Positions 41,670 to 50,451 are shown, counted from the first letter of the stretch. The stretch: 50,613 nucleotides of DNA from an uncultured Acetatifactor sp. (GCA_910589035.1 CAJUSI010000037.1:1-50613); one strand, 5' to 3'. Notes: a model not told the origin generated them from the sequence alone. Program-made: numbers and translations.

Positions 41670-42887
41670 ATGGAAACGGAATATTTCTGGGGAATCTCCC
41701 GGGGCGTTTTCCAGATTCTGTGGCTGATTCTGTATTGGTATTATCTGGAACAGACGGGGACCATGGAGAAGGGCGCGGGAAAGCGGGCGCTGGGATTTTG
41801 CATCGCCGCAGGGAGCCTGCTCCTTGGGATATGGCTTCCCCTTTGGACCGCATGGCTGCCGGCGGTGGGCGTCATCCTGCTCTACGATCTGTTCTTTGAC
41901 GCGGAGCCCTTCCGGAGGCAGTGGGGGCGGATTTTTCTGCCGGGGATATGCCTGATTGCGGGGGCATGTCTGCCTGAGAGGTTTGTTTTCCTGTTCCACG
42001 GCCTGATTTTGTACATCTTCCTGCTGCTTTTGCTGAAACGGCGGGAGAGCCTTCGCGGGGGAAATACAATTATGACGGCAGTGTCGTTTTTGCTGGTATC
42101 CGCATTTCTCTGGGCTGCGGGGAATACCCGGCTGTTGGCGGCGGAAGACGGTGTCAGGGGCGTCCTCCTGTGGGGCGGCGCGCTGCTGGAGGTGTCCTTG
42201 TTCTTCCTGGTGGAGGGGACGCTGTACTTTTATAAGAAGGGATTCGAGTACAGGACGGAACAGTTCCGCAGTGAGCTGATGGAACACAGCTACGGGGAGA
42301 TCCGGAATATCTATATGGACATGCGGGGCTGGCGGCATGACTACCACAACCACATGCAGGTGATGAAGGCCCGGCTGGACATGGGCGATATGGAGGGATT
42401 GGGGAAATATCTGGAAGAGCTGGAACAGGAGCTGGACCGGGTGGACACTTTGGTAAAATCGGGGAATCTCATGGCGGACGCCATACTGAACAGCAAGTTG
42501 ACATTGGCCCGCCGGCATGGTATTTCGATAAATTGTAAGGCAAAGCTTCCGGAGCGGCTCCCCGTGGAGGATGTGGATCTGTGCGTAATCCTGGGAAACC
42601 TCCTGGACAACGCCATCGAGGCCTGCGGGCAGGTGGAGGAGGGCGGCCGGTTCCTGCGCATTTACATGACGGTGAACAAAACCCAGTTCTACCTGTCGGT
42701 GCAGAACTCCGCAAAGGAGGACCCGGATTTTGACCAGCGCAATTACATCAGCAGGAAGCGGGGGAACCATGGCCTGGGAATGAAGCGGGTCAAGGCGGCG
42801 GTGGACAAATACCAGGGCTATCTGAAGCTGGCCAACGAGCCCGGGATCTTCGCGGCGGAGGCCACCATGCCCCTTGGACAAATGTAA
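41670..42887 (+). CDS. GHKL-type sensor histidine kinase (AgrC-like)
   Basis: A 405-residue membrane kinase. About six hydrophobic segments occupy residues 5-190, as in peptide-sensing kinases of the AgrC/ComD group. The phosphoacceptor His223 lies in GWRHDYHNHMQVMKARLD. The ATPase domain has the N box LGNLLDNAIEACGQ and a short G box GNHGLGMKRVKAAV, typical of the GHKL class that pairs with LytTR regulators. The ATG follows AAAGGAG at about 12 bases. The gene lacks a companion agrB/agrD, so the ligand is unknown. A terminator follows. Confidence 0.92.
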   Translation: METEYFWGISRGVFQILWLILYWYYLEQTGTMEKGAGKRALGFCIAAGSLLLGIWLPLWTAWLPAVGVILLYDLFFDAEPFRRQWGRIFLPGICLIAGACLPERFVFLFHGLILYIFLLLLLKRRESLRGGNTIMTAVSFLLVSAFLWAAGNTRLLAAEDGVRGVLLWGGALLEVSLFFLVEGTLYFYKKGFEYRTEQFRSELMEHSYGEIRNIYMDMRGWRHDYHNHMQVMKARLDMGDMEGLGKYLEELEQELDRVDTLVKSGNLMADAILNSKLTLARRHGISINCKAKLPERLPVEDVDLCVILGNLLDNAIEACGQVEEGGRFLRIYMTVNKTQFYLSVQNSAKEDPDFDQRNYISRKRGNHGLGMKRVKAAVDKYQGYLKLANEPGIFAAEATMPLGQM

Positions 42888-43017
42888 CGAAGTTTGCCAA
42901 ATATATCGGACCTATGGATTTTCATAAAGCCGGGTAAGCAGATAGTCAATGTCTGTAGAATAGGCTGGATGATTGCCTGCGGCATAGATGAGGAAGATAT
43001 CAAGAGAGAAGTTTAAA

Positions 43018-43047
43018 CTTTTCGTGAAAAAAATAAGGCTTTTCGTG
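43018..43047 (+). promoter_or_regulatory. candidate LytTR operator (9-bp direct repeats, 12-bp spacing)
   Basis: CTTTTCGTG occurs at 43018-43026 and again, identically, at 43039-43047, separated by 12 bases, giving a 21-bp repeat on one DNA face. AgrA/ComE-type LytTR regulators bind exactly this layout. It lies 60 bases before the -35 box of the ABC operon promoter. Confidence 0.6.
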
Positions 43048-43049
43048 CG

Positions 43050-43080
43050 GGAATCTCCACAAAAGGGGATTCCTGTTTTA
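43050..43080 (+). terminator. terminator of the regulator-kinase transcript
   Basis: GGAATCTCC (43050-43058) pairs with GGGGATTCC (43065-43073) with one mismatch, followed by TGTTTTA. It lies between the direct repeats and the next promoter, so the ABC operon is a separate unit. Confidence 0.65.
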
Positions 43081-43106
43081 TTATATAGAAAAGACGGGCA
43101 GAGATC

Positions 43107-43135
43107 TTGACAAGAACAGACGTCGAAAGTGCTAT
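43107..43135 (+). promoter_or_regulatory. promoter of the ABC exporter operon
   Basis: TTGACA (43107-43112), 17-bp spacer, TGCTAT (43130-43135). The -35 box is perfect. Transcription from about 43142 excludes the most upstream in-frame start codon of the first ABC gene. Confidence 0.65.
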
Positions 43136-43260
43136 GGGAGAAAAATATTCCTTTCAAAGTATCTCAGAATGCAAAAACGAATAGCAAAGAAAGCGCGATG
43201 AAAGAGCATATAGCCCAAAAAGCAAAGAGGATAAAGAAAAAGGGAAAAGGAAAAGAAGAA

Positions 43261-45252
43261 ATGGAAGAACAGAAAAAAGAAAATCAGAAAAAACACCGCA
43301 ACGCAAAGAAATACTCCATGTGGGACAACTGCCGCTATGCTTTCCGTCAACTGTGTCAGAAGGAGGGGAAAGGCGCACTGGGCGCCTGCTGCATGGATGT
43401 GGGGCTGGGAGTTCTGCTGCCCTTTCTGGAGACGGCGCTGGCCGGAGCGGTGGCCGCCTGCCTGGTGAGCGGAAGGCAGCCGGAAGAAATCCTGCTGCTG
43501 ATAGGCGGATATGTGGTTCTGCTGCAGACGGTACGCTTCCTCCAGGGGCATATCAGCGCATTGAAGAAGAAAGCTCTGTTTATGATGCGCATTGACATGG
43601 GGGCGGATTTCTTCCGCAAGACCGTGGAGATGGACGGACAGAGCCTGGAAAGCGCCCGGGGGCAGAAGAAATGGGAAGCGGCCCGAAGGAATATATACTC
43701 GGGAAATGGTGTGGGAATAGAGGCCTATGTGGGAAATTACTGTGAACTGCTCCTGCAGCTTATGGGACTGGCGGTGTACGCCGTGATCGTGGGCAGGGTG
43801 AGCTTACCGCTTTTGCTGCTGCTGATAGGATTGACTATACTGGTCAGCTTTTTTCATACAAGGGCAGGGAAAAGAGCCTACAAGATGGAGGATGAGATCG
43901 AGAAGAACTGGGGAGCCTTTCAGTACCTGAGGAGGGAAACGCTTGCCCCGGGAAGCGGGAAGGATATCCGGCTGTATCGGATGGATAAATGGTTTCTGGG
44001 CCTGTTTCATAAATGGATTGACAGGATATGCGTCCTCATCGACAGACAGCAGACAGGATATATGGCTGCGGGAATCGGGGAAAACCTGCTCACCTTCGGC
44101 AGGGGCGTCATCGTCTACGGATGGCTGATCAGAGAGATGGCGCTGGGAAATATGGCACTCCCGGAGTTCCTGCTCTACGTAGGCATTGTGGGGGGATTCG
44201 GCGCCTGGATGAGCGGTCTGGCGCGGGCCTGGCAGGGGATTCTGGAGAACGAAAGGCTCATGGACGATTACCGGGATTTCATGGATTTCGGAACTCTGCC
44301 GGAGCAGAATCCAAATCCTATACCAGCCCAAAGCCCTGCAGCTGTACGGAGCCCTGAAACGGAGCTGAGTCCCGGGCAGGCGCAGAATCCTGGATTTCCC
44401 CGGGCAGGAAGCGCCCATGAGCTCCGTCTGGAGAAGGTATGTTTCCGCTATGAGGGAAACGAGGAGGACACCATTCACGACCTGAACCTGATCATCAGGC
44501 CCGGTGAAAAGCTGGCGCTGGTGGGCTTAAACGGCGCGGGCAAGACCACCCTCATCAAGCTTCTGTGCGGTCTGTACCGTCCCACCTCTGGAGCAATCTA
44601 CCTGGACGGGAGGGATATGCAGTCCCTGTCCCGGAGAGAGATATTCCGGGAATTTGCGGTGGTATTCCAGGATGTGTTCTCCTTCTCCTTTCCCCTTGCG
44701 GACAATGTCTCCTGTGTGAACGCCGGGCAGGAGAACGGAGAAAAGCTTCGGGAAAGCCTGGAAAAGGCAGGGCTGTGGGAGCGGGTGCAGGAATTCCCGG
44801 AAAGAGAACGGACCATGATGAACAAGGATCTGGACGAAGCGGGAGTAAGCCTTTCCGGAGGAGAACTGCAGAAGCTTATGCTGGCCAGGGCCCTTTATAA
44901 AGAAGCGTCCATGGTGATTCTGGATGAGCCCACGGCGGCCCTTGACCCCATCGCGGAGGGTGAGATGTACGAAAAATACGACGAACTGATTCAGGGCAGG
45001 ACGGCTGTTTTCATCTCCCACCGTCTGAGCTCCACCCGGTTCTGCGACAGGATTCTTTTCATGGAGAAGGGGCGCATCATACAGGAGGGAACTCATGGGG
45101 AGCTGATGGAGGCGGGAGGGGCCTACGCGGAGCTTTTTGCCCTGCAGGCCAGATACTATCAGGAGAAAAACAGAGGAAAAGGCTTCGGGAATGAGGACTG
45201 CCGGCAAGAAAACCATCGGGGAGAAAACAGGGAGGAAGAGCAGTATGCGTAA
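43261..45252 (+). CDS. ABC transporter half-molecule 1 (permease-ATPase)
   Basis: A 663-residue fused ABC exporter subunit. An N-terminal Lys/Glu-rich stretch is followed by a membrane domain with about five to six helices (residues 30-330), then a Pro/Gln-rich linker (NPNPIPAQSPAAVRSPE) not typical of the family. The nucleotide-binding domain has Walker A GLNGAGKTTLIKLL, Q-loop VFQDVFSF, signature LSGGELQK, Walker B MVILDEPTAALD and the switch His (ISHRLSS). The start is uncertain: ATG at 43198 or 43261, the latter preceded by AAGGAAAAG. Overlaps the next gene by 8 bases; the two likely form a heterodimer. No peptidase domain, so it is not a leader-cleaving peptide exporter. Substrate unknown. 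Confidence 0.88.
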   Translation: MEEQKKENQKKHRNAKKYSMWDNCRYAFRQLCQKEGKGALGACCMDVGLGVLLPFLETALAGAVAACLVSGRQPEEILLLIGGYVVLLQTVRFLQGHISALKKKALFMMRIDMGADFFRKTVEMDGQSLESARGQKKWEAARRNIYSGNGVGIEAYVGNYCELLLQLMGLAVYAVIVGRVSLPLLLLLIGLTILVSFFHTRAGKRAYKMEDEIEKNWGAFQYLRRETLAPGSGKDIRLYRMDKWFLGLFHKWIDRICVLIDRQQTGYMAAGIGENLLTFGRGVIVYGWLIREMALGNMALPEFLLYVGIVGGFGAWMSGLARAWQGILENERLMDDYRDFMDFGTLPEQNPNPIPAQSPAAVRSPETELSPGQAQNPGFPRAGSAHELRLEKVCFRYEGNEEDTIHDLNLIIRPGEKLALVGLNGAGKTTLIKLLCGLYRPTSGAIYLDGRDMQSLSRREIFREFAVVFQDVFSFSFPLADNVSCVNAGQENGEKLRESLEKAGLWERVQEFPERERTMMNKDLDEAGVSLSGGELQKLMLARALYKEASMVILDEPTAALDPIAEGEMYEKYDELIQGRTAVFISHRLSSTRFCDRILFMEKGRIIQEGTHGELMEAGGAYAELFALQARYYQEKNRGKGFGNEDCRQENHRGENREEEQYA

Positions 45253-47083
45253 ATTGATATCCATTCACAGGACAGGATTCCGGCTGTTAAAAATGATTCA
45301 CTCCGCAGATTCCACGATCATTCCCCTGCATCTGCTGGATCTGTGCCTTTCCCTGGCGCAGGTGTACGCGGGGCTGTTTCTCACAGCGGAATTGATCGAT
45401 ATGTTGCTTCTGGGAAAATTTGAACAGGCTGCAGTGCAGGCCCTCTGGCTGCTGGGAGTGAATCTCTTTCTGGGATTGTGCGGCCAGCTGCTCAGGCGTA
45501 AATTTAAAAGCAGCGAAAACAGAATATGGCTCATTTTTTATGTGTGGCTGCGGGAAAAAGCGTTTTCCCTGGACTATGAGACCATGGAAAACCCCAAGGT
45601 GTCGGAGAAGATTCTCTTTTCGGAGAGAACCTCGGACATGTACGGAGGCCTGGGCACGCTGCTGAACTACTATTGCAGTATCCTGCAGGCGCTTTTGAAT
45701 ATCGTTCTGTCGGTCTCCCTTGTATTCTGGCTGTGCATGGCGGAACCCGCGGGGGAATTCGGCCTCCTCGGGAGAATGGCAGGCCCCGTTCCTTCGATAC
45801 TGATGTTTGCGGCAGTGCTGGCGGGCATGTGCTTCTGCGCCTGGAAGGTGGTGGTGAAATATGCGGCAAAGCAGCAGGAGATTTTCGAATCCCACACGGG
45901 GATGGAAAACAAGCTGGGCTATCTGCTGAATCAGGTGTTCGGCAATGTGAAGACGGGCAAAATCATCCGTATCTACGGTATGGAGGAGATGCTTTTGGAA
46001 AACGCTGCCCGGGAGCAGCGCAAATTCCATTCCTACTATGCGAAAATGTGCGATATCAGCAGGAAGGAGGGAAGCGCGGGCGGGCTGGTAAACAGCTTTT
46101 TCACCATGGGCGCCTATCTCCTGGTGTCCTTAAAGGTGGTGACGGGGGCTGTCACCGTGGGGGCGTTTACCCGGTATGTGGGTGCCCTGAATCAGTTTGG
46201 GAGCTCCTGCATCGGCCTGATTACCTGGCAGAGAGAATTGAGAAAGATCAGCACTTATATGGAAGACTTTCTGGCGTTTCTGGATACGGAAAACCTGCAC
46301 GCGGCGGGAAGCATTCCGGTGGAGAAGCGCCAGGACGGGGAGTATGAGCTGGCCTTTGAGAATGTGAGCTTCTGTTACCCGGGGAGCCGGGAGCCGGCCC
46401 TTAAGAATGTAAACTGCAGGCTGCGCATTCGGGGAAAGCTGGCTGTGGTGGGCAGGAACGGCGCGGGCAAGACTACCTTCATCAAGCTGCTCTGCCGCCT
46501 GTATGAGCCCACGGAGGGCCGCATTACCTTAAACGGCGTGGACATCCGCAAGTACAGCGAGGAGGAGTACAGAAGCCTCTTCGGCGTGGTATTCCAGGAT
46601 TTCAAGCTCTTTGCCCTTCCGGTGTGGGAGAATGTGACGGCGGGGTATGAAAGGCAGGAAGAAAAGATCTGGGAGGCTCTGGGGCAGGCGGACGCGGAGG
46701 AGCTGGTGCGGGGAATGGAAAAGGGACTGGACACTTATCTGTACAGGAACCTGGAAGAGGGCGTGGAGATCAGCGGCGGGGAGGCCCAGAAGCTGGCCCT
46801 GGCCAGAGCCCTTTACAAGGCTGCGCCTGTGGTGATTCTGGACGAACCCACGGCGGCCCTGGACCCCAAGGCGGAGGCGGAGATCTACGCCCGGTTCGGG
46901 GAGATGGTGAAAGGAAGAACCAGCATCTATATCTCCCACAGAATGAGCAGCTGCCGGTTCTGTGACGAAATTATCGTATTTCAGGAGGGCCGGATTGCGG
47001 AGCGGGGAAGCCATGAAGAGCTCCTGACCGCAGGAGGATGCTATACGGAAATGTGGAACGCCCAGGCGAAATATTATGCCTGA
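45245..47083 (+). CDS. ABC transporter half-molecule 2 (permease-ATPase)
   Basis: A 612-residue fused exporter subunit homologous to the preceding one. Membrane domain (about residues 20-330) with about six helices, then the ATPase domain: Walker A GRNGAGKTTFIKLL, Q-loop VFQDFKLF, signature ISGGEAQK, Walker B VVILDEPTAALD, switch His ISHRMSS. Both sites look intact in both subunits, though the signature deviates (LSGGE versus ISGGE). The start ATG follows GGGAGGAAGAG inside the end of gene 1, showing translational coupling. With the LytTR/GHKL genes upstream it forms a signal-controlled exporter locus, for example for peptide, lipid or drug efflux. Confidence 0.92.
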   Translation: MRKLISIHRTGFRLLKMIHSADSTIIPLHLLDLCLSLAQVYAGLFLTAELIDMLLLGKFEQAAVQALWLLGVNLFLGLCGQLLRRKFKSSENRIWLIFYVWLREKAFSLDYETMENPKVSEKILFSERTSDMYGGLGTLLNYYCSILQALLNIVLSVSLVFWLCMAEPAGEFGLLGRMAGPVPSILMFAAVLAGMCFCAWKVVVKYAAKQQEIFESHTGMENKLGYLLNQVFGNVKTGKIIRIYGMEEMLLENAAREQRKFHSYYAKMCDISRKEGSAGGLVNSFFTMGAYLLVSLKVVTGAVTVGAFTRYVGALNQFGSSCIGLITWQRELRKISTYMEDFLAFLDTENLHAAGSIPVEKRQDGEYELAFENVSFCYPGSREPALKNVNCRLRIRGKLAVVGRNGAGKTTFIKLLCRLYEPTEGRITLNGVDIRKYSEEEYRSLFGVVFQDFKLFALPVWENVTAGYERQEEKIWEALGQADAEELVRGMEKGLDTYLYRNLEEGVEISGGEAQKLALARALYKAAPVVILDEPTAALDPKAEAEIYARFGEMVKGRTSIYISHRMSSCRFCDEIIVFQEGRIAERGSHEELLTAGGCYTEMWNAQAKYYA

Positions 47084-47190
47084 ATATTGGAATAAGATTA
47101 AACTTTTTAAGGGCAAAAAAGCGAAAGGAAAGTGAAAAATGAATATGACATTCCCATGCAGGAGTAATTTTTTATACCAGACATAAGAAA

Positions 47191-47385
47191 TTTGTGCATG
47201 GCTATTGGCGGGAACTGGTGGAGTTTATCCGCGCCTGTTCAATGCATTTTTTAAGACGAACCCCTACCTGAAGAGGGCAATCATGACCGGGATTATCAGG
47301 GTAAGCAAAGAGTCGATTTTCTCAGACCTGAACAATCTGGAGGCGGTGACCACCACATCTGATATGCCTCTATCTCTACCTGGTC
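47191..47385 (+). pseudogene. fragment of an AAA-ATPase-like/PD-(D/E)XK family protein
   Basis: FVHGYWRELVEFIR in one frame is continued by LFNAFFKTNPYLKRAIMTGI and then SKESIFSDLNNLE in another, a frame break around 47225. This is the central piece of the predicted AAA-ATPase-like family (PF09820 type), whose usual sequence reads much like TNPYLKRAIMTGITRVSKES. Both ends are missing (real proteins exceed 500 residues). It is a relic, probably carried by mobile DNA. Confidence 0.7.
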
Positions 47386-47830
47386 ATGCGGTGCAGCCTG
47401 TGCAAGGGGGCGTATGCGAAGGTTCATCCTTACGGCTATCAGGCAAAGGAGCGGACAGATTTTGCTTTCCTGCTGGAGCAGGCCAGGCGGCTCTCCGGAA
47501 GGTGGTGTGTCATGGCCGAACCGGTCGGAGCACGGATGACAATAACGGCGACAGCTATGATGACGATTGCGGTAGCGACGATGTCTAAGAAGATGAGGCT
47601 GTTTATGAGGATTATGATGCCTATGAGGATCATGACGATGACGTGTATCCGTTTCCCGATTTTGAGAGCAGGGACGAATTTGAGGAAGCTCGGATGGATC
47701 AGTGGGCTGAGGAGTATGACAGGAAGAACTATCTGGCGGGCCTGGCCCAGGGTTTTCTGTTCTATAGATTGCTTTTAATGCTTATAGCTACCCGGATAAT
47801 ACTAACAGCCATGAATTTGAGGAATCCGCA
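47386..47830 (+). pseudogene. broken gene pieces, including an acidic repeat-like segment
   Basis: One frame encodes CSLCKGAYAKVHPYGYQAKE with a Cys pair, then ERTDFAFLLEQARRLSGRW. A different frame carries a long Asp/Glu/Tyr tract (DEAVYEDYDAYEDHDDDV), interrupted by a stop at 47586, followed by EEARMDQWAEEYDRKNYLAG. No single open frame joins them. I do not recognise the parents. The remaining sequence to 48030 has no gene. Confidence 0.45.
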
Positions 47831-48031
47831 CTGTACACTATTTTGCTGTGTTTCTTTCGTGTATCATTTATGGGCTGTTTATCCTGGTGGTACAGAGCCT
47901 TTCCCGGCCGGATGGGTTCTGCCACCGAGAGGGCCTAAATCATCATTAACAACTGCGTCCGCTGTCTGTATCCGGGCGGGAGGAAAGGGATAAAAGCCAT
48001 GTAATAGACAAAAATGTAATGATAACTCTTT

Positions 48032-48302
48032 ACAAATCTTGCACTTTCTGCTGCAATAGGGATTGATGAACAACTCAAAAAACGTAGAGGAAATTTGCCA
48101 GCGGATGGGAATGAATCTGACGACACTGCTGACTATCTGTTGCCGAAAAGTCGAACAGGAACGGCGCATTCCATTTGAAATAACAGCCGATGCAGACCCT
48201 TTTTATTCAGAAAGCAATATCCGCTATCTGAAAAACAAACTGGACGCCCTGAATGCAGGCACTCTTCCGCTGGAAGAGCACGACTTGATTGAGGTGGATT
48301 GA
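48032..48302 (+). pseudogene. RelB/DinJ-type antitoxin, N-terminally frameshifted
   Basis: The frame from about 48066 encodes VEEICQRMGMNLTTLLTICC and the family-typical ERRIPFEITADADPFYSE, ending GTLPLEEHDLIEVD. The expected N-terminal strand and helix (IGIDEQLKK) are present in a different frame just upstream, broken at an AAAAAA run near 48080. Thus the ribbon-helix-helix DNA-binding part is disrupted. No RelE-like toxin follows. A short in-frame start might still give a C-terminal piece. Confidence 0.6.
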
Positions 48303-48321
48303 CTATGGGGAGAGGGGTGCT

Positions 48322-48543
48322 GTGGAACGCTGCATTATAGACGCGGTATATGCCCGCAGGGGCGGGACAGGCCACCGGAGTTGGAACGGCAGCCTTCTCT
48401 TCGTGTTAAACCACCTGCCCGAGAAGCAGCATGAACTGTGCCAGACCTACACCTTCCTCACAAAGCTGGGAACCGGCGAAGTGGAAGAGCTGATGGACGG
48501 AGAATGTCTTCTCCACCCGGACAGCGCCTTTGCGCGCAAATAA
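48322..48543 (+). CDS. hypothetical protein, 73 residues
   Basis: A GTG start preceded by GGGGAGAGG opens a 73-codon frame (SWNGSLLFVLNHLPEKQHEL, TFLTKLGTGEVEELMDGECL). I do not recognise the family. It lies among broken genes and overlaps a minus-strand frame at its 3' end, so it may be a fragment. Clean ribosome site and ordinary composition favour some coding history. Confidence 0.4.
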   Translation: MERCIIDAVYARRGGTGHRSWNGSLLFVLNHLPEKQHELCQTYTFLTKLGTGEVEELMDGECLLHPDSAFARK

Positions 48544-48689
48544 CTTTCCTCCTCTTCCGGCTCCTGAATGAGCTCTCCGGCAGAATAGAGCTGTTCAAGT
48601 ACCGAAGGGGAGATCCTTGCAACGCAATTCGCCCCCATAGCAGCTAAATATTCCCGCCTTACGGTTAATATTTCTTCATGGCTTTGCAT
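48447..48689 (-). CDS. hypothetical minus-strand small protein (uncertain)
   Basis: An 80-codon frame (MQSHEEILTVRREYLAAMGA, ARISPSVLEQLYSAGELIQE) starts inside the 3' end of the next minus-strand gene, overlapping it by 25 bases. The first ~55 residues look protein-like, while the last part is antisense to the plus-strand frame ending at 48543. It could be the truncated remainder of a longer gene cut by rearrangement. Confidence 0.3.
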   Translation of the reverse strand: MQSHEEILTVRREYLAAMGANCVARISPSVLEQLYSAGELIQEPEEEESYLRAKALSGWRRHSPSISSSTSPVPSFVRKV

Positions 48690-49108
48690 TTAGGATCACA
48701 TACCTTATGTACGGCGCATGGTCCTATTGCCTCGCCTCGTTTCGATATTTTTATATAGCTGCATTTCGGGATTCGACCGTCTTTAACAGCATCAATCCTA
48801 AATTTGATTAACCTTTTCGCTAATTCGATTTGCTCTTCATTGGGATTTACTAAATCAAAGCCGGTAAAAGCACATTTGCCGTCTATACACCGCCCGCATC
48901 CCTCATGCCCTGTACGCCTTTTGACCAGCTCTTGCATTTCAACAGTTTCCCTTGCTAAAACAGGTTCCAGATATTCATCATATTGAACGCATATACGAAT
49001 ATGCCAGTCGCCTTGTTCCGATTTGCTAACAGAACCCCACCGTTTTTCTCTATATTTACCATGGATGCTGATCTTGTTCTCTTTTAACCATTTCAGAAAT
49101 TCATTCAT
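48665..49108 (-). CDS. hypothetical Cys-rich protein, 147 residues
   Basis: ATG at 49108 follows GGGAGGAAAAAATC, a clear ribosome site. The protein is cytoplasmic and basic with Cys groups (GCGRCIDGKCAFTGFD; CAVHKVCDPKCKAMKKY), suggesting a metal-binding module. The N-terminal part (WGSVSKSEQGDWHIRICVQY) looks like a small alpha/beta domain. I do not recognise the family. A longer in-frame extension to 49402 exists but lacks a ribosome site. It may belong to the decayed mobile segment. Confidence 0.55.
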   Translation of the reverse strand: MNEFLKWLKENKISIHGKYREKRWGSVSKSEQGDWHIRICVQYDEYLEPVLARETVEMQELVKRRTGHEGCGRCIDGKCAFTGFDLVNPNEEQIELAKRLIKFRIDAVKDGRIPKCSYIKISKRGEAIGPCAVHKVCDPKCKAMKKY

Positions 49109-49580
49109 GATTTTTTCCTCCCATCCGGACAAACCGGAAAGCTGTTTCCGCTCACTAAAACTTACCCAATAATCCAGCTTACGTGCGAAAGGCGCAAGCA
49201 CATCCCAACGCGTTTCGTGGTTCCTGAATATAAATAGCTGCCGGCGGCGGAACCCGAATCCGCATGGGCTGCCAACATTAGATTTTGCCTGCCTCGCCTG
49301 CCATTCGGCACGCCGGCCATTTGCTTTGTCTCGAAGGACTCGTTTCCCGCGACGAAATAAAGCGTAACACATAATGTGTTGCCTGACAAGTGGCAGTTTC
49401 AATAGCGTTTCTTCGGTATCAAAGATAATATTGGTATGTCACCGTCTTATGTCGTCACGGGCATATTGCACTGGCGTATTGCCCGGAAGCTTTTCGTTGC
49501 TTTTTGGCTTTGGGCATGGTATGCTTTAGTAAGGAAGTGCTTCGAAGGCAGCATAATAAAACCAAAGGGAGATGGTGGAA
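49109..49580. other. intergenic region before the DIP1984-family gene
   Basis: No gene is supported. AACACATAATGTGTT (about 49366-49380) is a perfect palindrome, an operator-like site. The minus-strand frame covering part of the region is basic and low in similarity. TTTGGCTTTGGGCATGGTATGCTTTAG near 49505 could contain a weak promoter for the next gene. Confidence 0.35.
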
Positions 49581-50033
49581 ATGAAATTGGCAACGGCATT
49601 ATCGGAGAGAGCGGAACTGCAGCGCAGGATATCGGAAATCGGAACCAGGCTGAACCAGAATGCCAAGGTGCAGGAGGGGGAGGAGCCTTCGGAGGCGCCG
49701 GAGATGCTGCTGGAGGAGCTGGACAGGAGCGTGAAGAGGCTGGAGGAGCTGATTGCCGGCATCAACCGGACCAACAGCGCCACGGTGCATGAGGGACGGA
49801 CGTTGACTGACCTGCTGGCGGCCCGGGACTGCCTGAAGCTTCGGATTCAGATCATGAGGGATTTCCTGAACCACGCCAGCGACAAGGTGCATCGCATGAC
49901 CCATACGGAGATTAAGATCAGGAGCACGGTGTCCGTAGCCGAAGTGCAGAAGGAGGTGGATGCCCTTTCGAAAGAGCTCCGCCAGTGCGATGAGCGGATT
50001 CAGGAGCTGAACTGGACCACGGAACTGCTGTAA
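49581..50033 (+). CDS. DIP1984-family protein
   Basis: A 150-residue, almost fully helical protein (KLATALSERAELQRRISEI, EELDRSVKRLEELIAGINRT, TLTDLLAARDCLKLRIQIM, AEVQKEVDALSKELRQCDER). This pattern matches the DIP1984/septicolysin-like family, a small coiled-coil protein of unknown function found in scattered Firmicutes and Actinobacteria. The ATG at 49581 follows GGGAGATGG; an ATG three codons earlier is too close to the ribosome site. It is monocistronic here. Confidence 0.8.
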   Translation: MKLATALSERAELQRRISEIGTRLNQNAKVQEGEEPSEAPEMLLEELDRSVKRLEELIAGINRTNSATVHEGRTLTDLLAARDCLKLRIQIMRDFLNHASDKVHRMTHTEIKIRSTVSVAEVQKEVDALSKELRQCDERIQELNWTTELL

Positions 50034-50137
50034 GCCGGGAGGTATCTCAGGCTATGCCGTATCCGATGGGAAGCGGCCGGAATGAAAATGAAGGAATAAA
50101 AGTAAATGAAATAAAGAAGGTAATCCGGCAGGGCGGG

Positions 50138-50222
50138 TGCATCTCCAGCGGCAGAGAATGTGCCGCAACTCCAGGTAAAGGCTCGGACAGCCTCGGGGTT
50201 CAAGTCCCCATGTTACAATGCA
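50138..50222 (+). other. tRNA-like cloverleaf fold, not a functional tRNA
   Basis: Closing pairs TGCAT/ATGCA (50138-50142, 50218-50222) enclose three hairpins: GCGGCA/TGCCGC, AGGCT/AGCCT, and GGGG-TTCAAGT-CCCC, the last identical to a tRNA T-arm. The acceptor stem is not a valid 7-bp helix, the middle arm has a wrong loop size, and no anticodon can be placed. It may be a decayed tRNA used as an insertion site. Confidence 0.35.
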
Positions 50223-50422
50223 TGTCCTGTACGAAAACATGCGCAGTGTAATTATGCATTTTTACTACCATGGCGTCGGCTGTCGGATGAGGGCGGGTCC
50301 GGGGAATAAGAGGAATGTGGGCAGCGGAGAGATACATGGAACAGTATATGGTAACCGTGTATCTTTTTTTGTGCGGAAAAATCAAATGAAAAATGAAAAA
50401 GATAAAATCGCCGCAGTTTCTA

Positions 50423-50451
50423 TTGACGTACGCCATAACGTACGCTATAAT
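50423..50451 (+). promoter_or_regulatory. strong promoter overlapping a 12-bp tandem operator
   Basis: TTGACG (50423-50428), 17-bp spacer, TATAAT (50446-50451). CGTACGCCATAA (50427-50438) and CGTACGCTATAA (50439-50450) are adjacent direct repeats across the spacer, typical of an autoregulated toxin-antitoxin or small regulator operon. The frame after it has only 11 codons, so the gene it served is missing. Confidence 0.6.

Noticed and set aside
41544..42881. 445-codon minus-strand frame
   Set aside because: Antisense to the GHKL kinase, with no ribosome site or recognisable domain.
43129..43260. Upstream starts for the first ABC gene, including one at 43129
   Set aside because: The first lies within the promoter; the translated extension is low-complexity Lys/Glu. 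The start at 43198 remains possible.
49109..49402. N-terminal extension of the Cys-rich minus-strand protein
   Set aside because: The ATG at 49108 has a clear ribosome site and the extension is Arg-rich with no family likeness.
50119..50217. Selenocysteine tRNA or long-armed tRNA
   Set aside because: No UCA anticodon, no valid acceptor helix, and arm lengths do not fit; kept only as a tRNA-like fold.
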